From: JABFXX01 sp964419605
Lineage (GTDB): Bacteria > Myxococcota_A > Polyangia > Haliangiales > Haliangiaceae
DNA: 18,026 nt
Assembly (NCBI GenBank): GCA_964419605.1
Contig: CAYQQM010000095.1
Span: 1 to 18,026, forward strand
Reading direction: 5' to 3'
Under the pieces are notes generated by a model. The model was not told where the DNA came from. It made no database searches and worked only from the letters and a program-made list of their open reading frames with translations. Positions within the stretch are counted from its first letter, which is position 1. Each line of letters starts with the position of its first letter. Both the position numbers and the translations under genes were made by a program. Below, piece by piece: positions 6,370-13,814 of the stretch.

Positions 6370-7382
6370 TAGTTCTGTGCCGGAATCGCTCCGCCCAACA
6401 TTCCGCCGAGCATGCCGCCAACCATGCCGATCAACCCTTTCAACTTTTGGTTGCTCATTGCGACCGTTACCTTCGCATCGCTACCCTCGGTCGCGACGTC
6501 GAGAGTATCGAACATCGCTTTCACCTGGGCGTTGCCGGTTTGAGCTTTCGCCATGTTGACCAGCTGGGTAGCTTCCTCTGGGGTGCCCAAACGAACGCGC
6601 AGATCAAGCGCCAGCCCGTCGGTGACATTTAGCGAGCCGAATACGGCTTTGGGTTTCACTCCCATCGCACTAGCCTTGCCCAACGCAGGAGAATTGCCGT
6701 TAATCAGCATCCAAAGCGACTGTCCCGGCTTGATCTTCGAGTGCATTTCCATGAACGCCGAAGACGATTTCAGTCCCGAGCCAGCCGACAGTGCGGCCTT
6801 CACGCCTTCTTTGGTTCCCTTTTCGCCGATGACTCCCACCATGGTCGTTTCATTGACAAACGTAAGGGCAACGTTTGAGCCACTTTTGTCTTTCACCGTA
6901 AAGACATCGCCGTCGATCACAACTTCGCTACCGTTCTTTGCGGCCTCTGCTTTTAACTTGTCGCTGCAACCCATGACCTTTGCTTTGCTCGGGCCGTGAA
7001 CCACGAGAACGCCATCGGGCTTGCCACCGTCGAGGCCGCGCATCCCTATCGAAAACGATTTCAGTGCGTCGAGGGGATCAAAGCCGCAGGCAGCTTTCAT
7101 CTCCGCGAGCCCACCGGACATCTTCTCCTTGAGCTTGGGCGAATACTCCTTCCACAGCGCGCTTTGCTGCAATTGCGCAAAATTGAACCCGAGCACAACC
7201 TCAGAGTCCGCGGGAAGCAGCGCTAGGTCATCGGAAGCCGCAGCAACTTGCCCCGGTGGGCCGATGAGCTTGCCGTCGGAGTTCGCAGCGTTCTTTGCGT
7301 CGTCCTTCTTTTTGCACGCCGCGGCCCCCATCCCAACGATAGCGACGACCGCGACGAGCCAACCAATGCGAAAGCGAACCAT
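6369..7382 (-). CDS. Hypothetical lipoprotein with Gly/Met-rich C-terminal tail
   Basis: 337 residues. A clear lipoprotein signal, MVRFRIGWLVAVVAIVGMGAAAC, ends in GAAAC with Cys23, followed by a KKKDD stretch. The mature protein alternates short strands and helices: LALLPADSEVVLGFNFAQL, CGFDPLDALKSFSIGM, DGVLVVHGP, FTVKDKSGSNVALTF, TTMVGVIGEKGT and SLWMLINGN. The same order is visible in the downstream lipoprotein, suggesting duplication and divergence. The end is a hydrophobic Gly/Met segment (GMVGGMLGGMLGGAIPAQN) that could insert in or lie on a membrane. The start at ATG 7382 has AAGGAG seven bases upstream. It is the first gene of a three-gene minus-strand operon, divergent from the RNase HI gene across 138 bases. 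I do not recognise a biochemical function. Confidence 0.88.
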   Translation of the reverse strand: MVRFRIGWLVAVVAIVGMGAAACKKKDDAKNAANSDGKLIGPPGQVAAASDDLALLPADSEVVLGFNFAQLQQSALWKEYSPKLKEKMSGGLAEMKAACGFDPLDALKSFSIGMRGLDGGKPDGVLVVHGPSKAKVMGCSDKLKAEAAKNGSEVVIDGDVFTVKDKSGSNVALTFVNETTMVGVIGEKGTKEGVKAALSAGSGLKSSSAFMEMHSKIKPGQSLWMLINGNSPALGKASAMGVKPKAVFGSLNVTDGLALDLRVRLGTPEEATQLVNMAKAQTGNAQVKAMFDTLDVATEGSDAKVTVAMSNQKLKGLIGMVGGMLGGMLGGAIPAQN

Positions 7383-7520
7383 GTTGTATCTCCTTGGACC
7401 CGCTCAGTTTGTGGATAGGCGGTCCTGCACGTTGCGCCCGAATAGCCGGACTGCGCGCTTATAACACGCGCACAGGCTCAGTGCGCCGATCTGCCCCCGG
7501 TAGTGGTACTAGTATGTTCC
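7383..7520. promoter_or_regulatory. Divergent intergenic region, lipoprotein operon and RNase HI
   Basis: These 138 bases separate the minus-strand lipoprotein operon from rnhA and must carry promoters for one or both. A TAGTAT at 7510-7515 lies five bases before the RNase HI ATG, placing a predicted start on or near the A of ATG. A TTATAA at 7459-7464 is the only other AT-rich -10-like element and could serve either strand. No good -35 boxes pair with them by eye. Confidence 0.3.
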
Positions 7521-8219
7521 ATGCCGTACCAGCGCTATCGTTTGCGCGACACCGATGTGTGGGCCAAAGTCGACGCAGCAGGGAACTTGGTTCCCGACGG
7601 AACCGGCCGCGTAGAGATCGTCTATAAGCCCATCGCCGGCGCAAAAACGTACCGAGCGGGATCTCGCAACTTGTCGAGCCCTAGCGGTCCACTGATCGAG
7701 ATCCCGGCGGAGGTGGCTGTCAACGCTGCCCTCCCCTCGTCGGAGCCCAACCGCAATGGGCCGGCATCCGGAGGGGAAAAAGTCAGCAAGACCAGCGCGC
7801 GTGAAAAGGGCCCGGCGCAGAACGCGATTCACGTCTGGACCGACGGCGGAGCGGCCCCCAACCCAGGACCCTCAGGTGCCGGAGTGGTCATCGTCGATGG
7901 AGATCGAACGACCGAGATCGCAGAGTTTTTGGGCCACGGCACGAACCAGATCGCCGAGCTAACAGCCATCCTCATTGGCCTGTCGCGGCTTGAGTCGCGC
8001 GATCGCCCCGTGGTGGTGTACTCCGACTCCGCCTATTCGATCGGATTACTGACACAAGCTTGGAAAGCCAAAGCCAACGTCGAACTCGTCGCAAACCTCC
8101 GCGCTGTGTGTCGCGAATTTCGGGACCTGCGATTCGTAAAGGTCGCAGGTCATGCGGGCATCCCGCTCAACGAGCGCACCGACGCCCTCGTTGCAAAGGC
8201 CATCCGCCACGGCCGCTAA
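7521..8219 (+). CDS. rnhA: Ribonuclease HI with extra N-terminal region
   Basis: Cleaves the RNA strand of RNA-DNA hybrids in the cytoplasm, for example during R-loop and primer removal. The RNase H domain occupies about residues 101-232 and has the full catalytic set: Asp108 (WTDGGAAPNPGPSGAG), Glu146 (NQIAELTAI), Asp169 (VVYSDSAYSIG), His211 (KVAGHAG) and Asp221 (NERTDAL). Spacing matches the D10/E48/D70/H124/D134 pattern of the E. coli enzyme. The first 60 residues (MPYQRYRLRDTDVWAKVD, then GRVEIVYKPIAGAKTYRAG) form a small beta-rich region I do not recognise, joined by a Ser/Pro/Lys-rich linker; it is not an obvious standard hybrid-binding domain. The start at ATG 7521 is preferred over GTG 7503 because it follows a -10-like box directly; no Shine-Dalgarno is seen. 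The next + strand gene starts 232 bases later. Confidence 0.92.
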   Translation: MPYQRYRLRDTDVWAKVDAAGNLVPDGTGRVEIVYKPIAGAKTYRAGSRNLSSPSGPLIEIPAEVAVNAALPSSEPNRNGPASGGEKVSKTSAREKGPAQNAIHVWTDGGAAPNPGPSGAGVVIVDGDRTTEIAEFLGHGTNQIAELTAILIGLSRLESRDRPVVVYSDSAYSIGLLTQAWKAKANVELVANLRAVCREFRDLRFVKVAGHAGIPLNERTDALVAKAIRHGR

Positions 8220-8301
8220 GATCAGTTCCCCGTACGTTGGTGACCACCCCGGCGGCGAGATCCAACCCTGATCAAAATGCCAATGGAATGAGTTTTGTTG
8301 T

Positions 8302-8313
8302 TTTGGCGCCAAA
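8302..8313. promoter_or_regulatory. Perfect 12-bp palindrome TTTGGCGCCAAA
   Basis: A perfect dyad in the 232-bp gap between rnhA and the next gene. It overlaps a wider inverted repeat whose arms at 8290-8295 (GAGTTT) and 8311-8316 (AAACTC) could form an alternative hairpin. It lies about 105 bases upstream of the probable promoter of the next gene, so an operator role or a weak rnhA terminator are both possible; no downstream U-run favours the former. Function unassigned. Confidence 0.35.
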
Positions 8314-8415
8314 CTCCATCCACCGAGGTTCTCGTGCCGCAGTAGGTTGCTGTGCCGGCCGGCGCTGCTCCGGAGCGAATCGTCTGCTGCGTCGCTGGGG
8401 CACCTCTCCGATAGC

Positions 8416-8443
8416 TTGGCGGAGCGGTCAGTCCTGCTAGAGT
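8416..8443 (+). promoter_or_regulatory. Probable promoter of the Met-rich/GGGDF protein gene
   Basis: TTGGCG (8416-8421), a 16-base spacer and TAGAGT (8438-8443) form a fair sigma-70-like promoter. The predicted start lies within a few bases of the ATG at 8452, and no Shine-Dalgarno is seen, so the mRNA may be leaderless or nearly so. Confidence 0.4.
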
Positions 8444-8451
8444 CGGCAGTA

Positions 8452-9495
8452 ATGAAGCTTTTTGGCACCATCTCAGTGCGAGTACATGGCGAAGCCGTTG
8501 CTCGACAGGGACTAATGGATCGGCTTCGTACATGGTTCGGCGGAAAAGCGCGCGACAGCGGAAAAGTGCGCGCATCGCTGCGCGCCGCCGGGGTGCTCGA
8601 CGCCGCTCGAGACGCGCTGCGAACCATCGGGGTGTCGAACGCGGTCGCGTTAATTGTCGACGATATCACGCTGTTTCACGACAAACACGGACGCGCCGAC
8701 GACCTGGGCGATCTGTTTCTATCGTTCTACGAACATGAGGCTGCGCTTGACGATGGCTTCGACTTAATTCGGCTTACCGTCGAGCATGAGGAGGCAGGCC
8801 TCCACCTGGTGCTCGAGCTGCAAGCGCGCAGTCTGCACCCAGCCAGCGACCCTGCGATGCGCGTCGTGATCTCGGGACGCAGATCCGACCTAGAACCACG
8901 ACCCGGTGAGACCGCGGACAGCTATCGGGCACGCATCGAGCCGCTGACCAAAGATCCGACCTCCATCGAGGTTACGAGGGTTCAGTTTGAGGCGTTCGTT
9001 TCCCGGGTCCGAGATGCGCTGCATACCGCGATGCCGGAGGCAGCGGTGAACGTGGTGACCGCCCAGGCGCGCATCGCTCGACCGGAACCCGACAACCGCG
9101 ACCGGCCGAGCACCAATGAGCCCACGGCCCGTAACTACGACCCCTATGTCGAATATTTCCCCAGCCCCATGTCGAGTATGCTCAACATGATGATGTGGTC
9201 GTCGATGTTTTCCATGATGCACACCCCTAATGTGGTGGTGGTGAATTCCGACAATGTACCCACTGGCCACGCCGCGGATCCTGGCATCGAGCACGCCGAC
9301 CCGGTACATAGCGACTATGCGGAATCCGCTTCGCCAGAGGGGCGGATCGAAGCAGACAGCGCTACCGACAGCGGCGAGGGCAGCTCCAGCCCAGAGGGTA
9401 ACGCCGGGACCGACTTTGACGGCGGTGACTTTGGCGGCGGTGACTTTGGCGGCGGTGACTTTGGCGGCGGTGACTTTGGCGGCGGTGACTGGTAG
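8452..9495 (+). CDS. Unknown 347-residue protein with Met-rich segment and GGGDF-repeat tail
   Basis: I do not recognise this protein. Residues 1-200 look globular: MKLFGTISVRVHGEAVARQG, then VLDAARDALRTIG, a strand VALIVDDITLF, an acidic helix pair, and two strands (IRLTVEHEEAG and LHLVLELQARSL) followed by MRVVISGRRSD. A Pro/Arg/Asn-rich linker leads to a Met-rich hydrophobic stretch, MSSMLNMMMWSSMFSMMH at 240-257, with eight Met in 17 residues. An acidic, Ser/Glu-rich region and then four exact repeats of GGGDF-type end in GGGDW. No signal peptide is seen. Gly-rich tails of this kind occur in several membrane-associated bacterial families, but no known family is assigned. ATG 8452 is chosen because it directly follows a promoter-like element; an in-frame TTG at 8347 would add 35 less convincing residues. 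It precedes moxR by 92 bases on the same strand. Confidence 0.82.
   Translation: MKLFGTISVRVHGEAVARQGLMDRLRTWFGGKARDSGKVRASLRAAGVLDAARDALRTIGVSNAVALIVDDITLFHDKHGRADDLGDLFLSFYEHEAALDDGFDLIRLTVEHEEAGLHLVLELQARSLHPASDPAMRVVISGRRSDLEPRPGETADSYRARIEPLTKDPTSIEVTRVQFEAFVSRVRDALHTAMPEAAVNVVTAQARIARPEPDNRDRPSTNEPTARNYDPYVEYFPSPMSSMLNMMMWSSMFSMMHTPNVVVVNSDNVPTGHAADPGIEHADPVHSDYAESASPEGRIEADSATDSGEGSSSPEGNAGTDFDGGDFGGGDFGGGDFGGGDFGGGDW
9421..9492 (+). repeat. 15-bp tandem repeat encoding GGDFG units
   Basis: GGCGGTGACTTTGGC is repeated four times without a single change (9421-9480), followed by a 12-base partial fifth copy ending in a TGG codon before the stop. Synonymous sites are identical between copies, which points to recent slippage or gene conversion rather than an old protein repeat. 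It encodes the C-terminal tail of the preceding gene. The unit has no spacers, so it is not a CRISPR. Confidence 0.95.
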
Positions 9496-9587
9496 AGTAC
9501 GCCTCCGGGTTTTTTGCTGACAACAATCGAAAAAGCCTTGTTTTTCTAGCAGATGGAACAGCTACTAGTAGGCGAGCTCCTAATCCG

Positions 9588-10706
9588 ATGAAACCTCCGC
9601 CGAATATGTACCTCTCTCCCATCCCAGAGAGCACTTCAGCGTCTGCGTACCGCGTGGAGGAACCGACCGAAGTCAGCCCAATCGCGGTAGGCGAAGCGGA
9701 TGAAATGCCAACCGACCGCGAAAAAACGGATCTAGACGCAGTTGCCGAGCTAGCTGTTGCTCATCGCCTCATCGTTGCCGAACTTGAAAAGCGCATTATC
9801 GGGCAGCGCCGCGTCATCGATCAGCTGCTCGTCGCGTTGTTTGCGCGGGGCCACACGCTATTTGTGGGGGTTCCTGGCTTGGCCAAAACGCTGCTTATCT
9901 CCACGCTCGCCGAAACCCTTAACCTTTCGTTCCAGCGCATCCAGTTCACCCCCGACCTGATGCCGGCAGACATCACCGGAACCGAAGTGCTCGATGAAGA
10001 TCCTGCAACCAATCGTCGACAGTTCCGCTTTATCAAGGGGCCGGTGTTTGCAAACCTCGTGCTCGCCGACGAGATCAATCGTACACCGCCGAAGACGCAA
10101 GCCGCGCTCCTTCAGTCGATGCAGGAGTACCGGGTAACGGTTGGCGGGGCGACGTATGATCTCCCACTTCCGTTCCTCATCTTCGCTACCCAAAATCCCA
10201 TCGAGCACGAGGGGACCTACCCGCTTCCCGAAGCTCAACTCGATCGATTCATGTTCCAACTCGACGTCGACTACCCGAGCGAAGACGAGGAGGAAGCGAT
10301 CGTCCGTCAGTACACGAGCAATCTCCGCCCTGCGCTGTCGCGAGTGCTGTCGCCACAGCGAATAGTGCAACTCCAGGACCTCGTTCGTCGAGTACCAGTT
10401 GCCGATCACGTCGTGAAGTACGCGGTTGCGCTCGCCCGTGCAACGCGACCGTCTACACCCAATGCTTTCGGCTTCGTAAGAGAAGCGATTTCTTGGGGCG
10501 CCGGACCGCGTGCGTCCCAATTTCTCGTTCTGGCGGCAAAGGCACGCGCGATTTTGCACGGGCGCTTCGCCGCGTCCGTCGATGATGTGGCAGCACTCGC
10601 GCGGCCAACTCTGCAACACCGGATGATCCTCAATTACCGGGCAGAGGCGGCAGGAGTCCGCACCGGTGATTTGGTGGATCGGATTCTTGCTGTTGTCGCA
10701 CCGTGA
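9588..10706 (+). CDS. moxR: MoxR-family AAA+ ATPase
   Basis: MoxR ATPases act as chaperones, usually with VWA-domain partners, in maturation of enzyme complexes or in stress tolerance. The 372-residue protein has Walker A GVPGLAKT at 94-101, Walker B LVLADEIN with Asp161-Glu162, and sensor 1 ATQNP with Asn203. It also has the family motif EGTYPLPEAQLDRF and a C-terminal lid domain containing ISWGAGPRASQ, typical of the MRP subgroup. All ATPase residues are present. About 50 residues precede the domain and are acidic and not conserved-looking; a later ATG at 9702 (MPTDREKT) is an equally good start. No strong ribosome site precedes either. Its TGA overlaps the GTG start of the DUF58 gene by four bases (GTGA), indicating translational coupling and partnership. 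Confidence 0.93.
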   Translation: MKPPPNMYLSPIPESTSASAYRVEEPTEVSPIAVGEADEMPTDREKTDLDAVAELAVAHRLIVAELEKRIIGQRRVIDQLLVALFARGHTLFVGVPGLAKTLLISTLAETLNLSFQRIQFTPDLMPADITGTEVLDEDPATNRRQFRFIKGPVFANLVLADEINRTPPKTQAALLQSMQEYRVTVGGATYDLPLPFLIFATQNPIEHEGTYPLPEAQLDRFMFQLDVDYPSEDEEEAIVRQYTSNLRPALSRVLSPQRIVQLQDLVRRVPVADHVVKYAVALARATRPSTPNAFGFVREAISWGAGPRASQFLVLAAKARAILHGRFAASVDDVAALARPTLQHRMILNYRAEAAGVRTGDLVDRILAVVAP

Positions 10707-11656
10707 GCCAATCGGAGCTTGCCCCAGATGTTCTTGCTCGGATCGGAGGTTTATCGATCAGAACGCGCATGATTGTAGAAGCAGCAGTTTCGGGCTTGCA
10801 CCGCGCCAGCTTGCATGGCTCCAGCGTCGAATTCACCGAACACAAGGAGTATTCGCCAGGCGACGAATTGCGCCATATCGATTGGAAAGCGTATGCGAAA
10901 CTCGATCGCTACTACGTAAAGCAATACGAGCAGGAGTCGCAACTCACGTTCCACTTGGTACTCGATGCATCGGCTTCGATGAACTTTGCGGGCGGCGGGC
11001 AAGCGAAGCTCGAATATTCGGCGCTCTGCCTTGCGGCCCTTGGACACCTGGCCATCCAACAACAGGATGCCGTTGGACTTGTGGCAAGCGGCGACCGCGA
11101 ACTCGATGCGGTGGTCCCACCGCGCACTGGAACACCGCATCTGCATGACCTGCTTAAGGTCTTCGATCAGCTGATGACACGCGGCGGCAGGGGCGATCAG
11201 TCCCCGGCGGAAGCGCTCGACCGGATCGCGGAACTGGCCCGTTTCCCGAGGGGACTTGCTTCCGGGCGAAGACGCAGATGCTTGATCGTTCTGGCCTCGG
11301 ACCTGTTCGATCCCGACGACAAAACCATCAGCGCGTTGTGCGCATTGCGGTGCCAAGGCCACGACGTAGTCGTCTTGCACGTACTGGACCCTCACGAGCG
11401 AACGTTTCCGTACGATGGCCTGACCGAATTCAACGCACTGGAATCTGGGGCAAAGATGCTCGTCAACCCCGCCGCAATCCGACGCGACTACGTGGAGCGA
11501 ATGAATGCGTTCTGCGCGCGGTGCCGCAACGCGTTCGCTGAGTCTGGGGTCGACTATCACGCTGCGACTACGGATCAGCCCCTCGAACAGACACTCCTCG
11601 ACGTCCTGATCGCGCGATCCGAATCCCAGATGCGCCGCAAGAGAACCGCTAGGTAA
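10703..11656 (+). CDS. DUF58 domain protein (VWA-like partner of MoxR)
   Basis: DUF58 proteins carry a von Willebrand A-like fold and are encoded next to MoxR ATPases, probably as their substrate adaptor. The 317-residue protein shows the diagnostic HKEYSPGDELRHIDWKAYAK at 47-66, followed by YVKQYEQESQ and the MIDAS metal motif DASAS (Asp88, Ser90, Ser92). A later LIVLASDLFDP supplies the usual additional Asp of the MIDAS site, and DVVVLHVLDPHE the following strand. No membrane segments are seen, unlike many DUF58 proteins, so it is probably cytoplasmic. It starts at GTG 10703, overlapping the moxR stop by four bases. It ends at TAA 11654-11656, whose last A is the first base of the next ATG (TAATG). 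This double coupling argues for fixed stoichiometry in one complex. Confidence 0.93.
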   Translation: MSQSELAPDVLARIGGLSIRTRMIVEAAVSGLHRASLHGSSVEFTEHKEYSPGDELRHIDWKAYAKLDRYYVKQYEQESQLTFHLVLDASASMNFAGGGQAKLEYSALCLAALGHLAIQQQDAVGLVASGDRELDAVVPPRTGTPHLHDLLKVFDQLMTRGGRGDQSPAEALDRIAELARFPRGLASGRRRRCLIVLASDLFDPDDKTISALCALRCQGHDVVVLHVLDPHERTFPYDGLTEFNALESGAKMLVNPAAIRRDYVERMNAFCARCRNAFAESGVDYHAATTDQPLEQTLLDVLIARSESQMRRKRTAR

Positions 11657-13800
11657 TGCACTTCCTCGCTCCGCTCATGCTGCTCGGATCACTCGCGATT
11701 GGGATTCCCATTGCGATCCACTTCATGGGTCGCCGCCGGGCCCGCATTGTCCCGTTCGCCGCGCTCGAATTCCTCCTGGCTACCAAGCGCGATACCGCAC
11801 GGCAATGGGGGTTGCGGGAACGGCTTCTGCTCGCGGTCAGAGCACTGGCGTGCCTGGCGATCGCGGTGGCACTCGCAAAACCATTTACCGCGTGCCAACA
11901 GCCGACCCCGCAGGTCACGCGAGGAGAACAGGCCGCGGTGATCGTTATCGACGACTCGTTCGGCGCTGGATATTCGGTCGATGGACGGCCGTGGATCCGG
12001 CGCGCAGGCGACGAAGCGCGGCGAATCTTGAGCCAATTGGGTCCGGAGGCGGAGGTCGCCATTGTTCAGACTTCTACAGGCGCCGAACAGCCGTCGGAGC
12101 TGACGCGAAACCACCTGCGACTCCGCGACCAGCTGCTCGCACTCGAACCCTCCGCGCGTCCCGCCGATACCACACGTGCGCTGGCACGAGCATCCCAGCT
12201 GCTCGCCGCTTCTAGCTCCGCGCGGAAAACCGTGTTTTTGTTGTCGCTGTTGGCCCAGGGCGGATTCCTGACCCCCGAACCAGCGTGGGGGCGCGATGGA
12301 CCTACCCTCGTAACGCGCGACCTTCGGCCGCGTCCGCTATCGAACATCGCGATCACTCAGCTACGCGTCGATCCTGACTCAGGTACCGGTACGCGGGGTG
12401 TCGCGATTGACGCGGAGGTCCAAAACTACGGTGAGCTTGCAGTCGCGGTTGAAATCTCGCTGTCCATCGGCGATCGGGTCGTCGCCCGCGGCCAGTTGGA
12501 GCTCGGCGCTCGCGAGCGAAAGGCTAAGCGGTTTCTGGCCACGTTACCCCCCGGAACGCGCGCCACCGATGCGGTGGTTTCGTTGAAGGGCAACGACGGT
12601 CTGGACATCGATAACGTTCGCTATGCTCGTGCGTTGCTTCGCGATGACGTTCGGGTGCTGCTTGTCGATGGAGACCCTCGCACGGTCCGCCATGATGATG
12701 AGCTGTTCTATCTCGAGGCCGCGCTGCGTCCAGGCGACCGCGAAGACAGCGGAGCACAAGTTCGCACGATTACCTCCGATGAACTCGCTCGTTTGGTCGA
12801 GTCGTCGCAGCGCGACCGCGCAGCGTCAGCGATCGAGCTGAACGACTTCGACGTAGTCGTGATGGCCAATGTGCCCGCATTACCTGGGGAACAGGTCGCT
12901 CGGCTGTATCGCTGGGTCCGCGACGGCGGCGGTCTCTTGATTGCGACCGGCGATCGCATCGATGCGGCCGCCTACGACCGCACGATGCTTCCATTGCTAC
13001 CTCAGAGCCTTCGCGACCCGATCGACACCACTTGGGGCGCCTCCTCCCAAGACCGCGACAGCCGCGCGCTTCATCTTGTGAAGTGGGAAGCCAATCACCC
13101 AATTTTCGCGCCATTCGGAAAAGCCGCGCCCGAGATCGCCGACGCAAAGTTCTTCAAGGTCGCTGTTCTCGGGCCCACATCGCGCCATCCCGACACCCCG
13201 AATCAAGACCGCTCGGTCCTGGCGCGCTTCAGCAACGATGGACCCGCGCTCATCGAGACATCCATCGGCTCCGGTCGTACCCTGCTGTTCACATCAACAC
13301 TGGATCGCGACTGGAACGACTTTCCGATTCACGCGGGCTATTTGCCGTTCGTGCACCAAGCGATTCGCCACCTTGCGCGCAAGCATGGTCCAACGCGGGG
13401 TAGGGATTATCTCGTGGGAAGCTCCGTCACCGTACCGACAGGAGACCTCAAGAAGCTCGAAATCCGCGGCCCCCATGGGATCAGCGCTGTATTCGAGAGC
13501 GATCGGCTGGCAAATCGCCGCGCCGTTCGATTTGGTCGCACCGACCATCCTGGAATTTATCGCGTCATCGGCACCGACCAAACGGGGGTAACTCGCCAAC
13601 ACGACGAACTCGCATTCGCCGTAAACGTGGACCCACGCGGATCTGACCTGGCCGAAGCCAGCCCCACTGCGCTACCCAGGTCTGGATCAGGGGGGAGTGG
13701 AATAGCGACCAGTAACCAACGCCGCGTTGAACTGTGGCATGCTCTCGCCGCCCTCGTACTGTTGCTCCTTCTCGCGGAAGGCGTCCTGGTCCAGCGATAG
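11656..13800 (+). CDS. BatA-like membrane protein (aerotolerance regulator N-terminal domain)
   Basis: 714 residues. The N-terminus is the BatA domain: a membrane segment (FLAPLMLLGSLAIGIPIAIHFM, residues 3-24), the RRRARIVPFAALEFL motif, and a second membrane segment near 57-77 (LLLAVRALACLAIAVALAKPF). A VWA-like domain follows (AAVIVIDDSFGAGY), but the expected DxSxS MIDAS reads D99-D-S-F-G103, so the final Ser is missing. The middle (VLLVDGDPRTV, then FDVVVMANVPALPGEQVARL and WVRDGGGLLIATGD) resembles a glutamine amidotransferase-like fold seen in long BatA relatives. The C-terminus has a single membrane helix (ALAALVLLLLLAEGVLV). Most of the protein is predicted to lie outside the cytoplasm. 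It is translated by TAATG overlap with the DUF58 gene and ends the operon; no BatB or TPR gene follows. Confidence 0.9.
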   Translation: MHFLAPLMLLGSLAIGIPIAIHFMGRRRARIVPFAALEFLLATKRDTARQWGLRERLLLAVRALACLAIAVALAKPFTACQQPTPQVTRGEQAAVIVIDDSFGAGYSVDGRPWIRRAGDEARRILSQLGPEAEVAIVQTSTGAEQPSELTRNHLRLRDQLLALEPSARPADTTRALARASQLLAASSSARKTVFLLSLLAQGGFLTPEPAWGRDGPTLVTRDLRPRPLSNIAITQLRVDPDSGTGTRGVAIDAEVQNYGELAVAVEISLSIGDRVVARGQLELGARERKAKRFLATLPPGTRATDAVVSLKGNDGLDIDNVRYARALLRDDVRVLLVDGDPRTVRHDDELFYLEAALRPGDREDSGAQVRTITSDELARLVESSQRDRAASAIELNDFDVVVMANVPALPGEQVARLYRWVRDGGGLLIATGDRIDAAAYDRTMLPLLPQSLRDPIDTTWGASSQDRDSRALHLVKWEANHPIFAPFGKAAPEIADAKFFKVAVLGPTSRHPDTPNQDRSVLARFSNDGPALIETSIGSGRTLLFTSTLDRDWNDFPIHAGYLPFVHQAIRHLARKHGPTRGRDYLVGSSVTVPTGDLKKLEIRGPHGISAVFESDRLANRRAVRFGRTDHPGIYRVIGTDQTGVTRQHDELAFAVNVDPRGSDLAEASPTALPRSGSGGSGIATSNQRRVELWHALAALVLLLLLAEGVLVQR

Positions 13801-13814
13801 CGATGCGACTTCGA

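Noticed and set aside
9421..9492. CRISPR-like array
   Set aside because: Repeats are directly adjacent without spacers and are in-frame codons of a protein tail; no cas genes are nearby.
9501..9520. Possible intrinsic terminator (CCGGG followed by six T) before moxR
   Set aside because: A T-run is present but no stable stem precedes it, so termination is not supported.
9858..10619. 253-codon minus-strand frame opposite moxR
   Set aside because: The + strand encodes a MoxR ATPase with all motifs; the antisense frame has no domain or ribosome site.
10751..11560. 269-codon minus-strand frame opposite the DUF58 gene
   Set aside because: Lies wholly within a clear DUF58 gene whose motifs are on the + strand; no independent coding signal.
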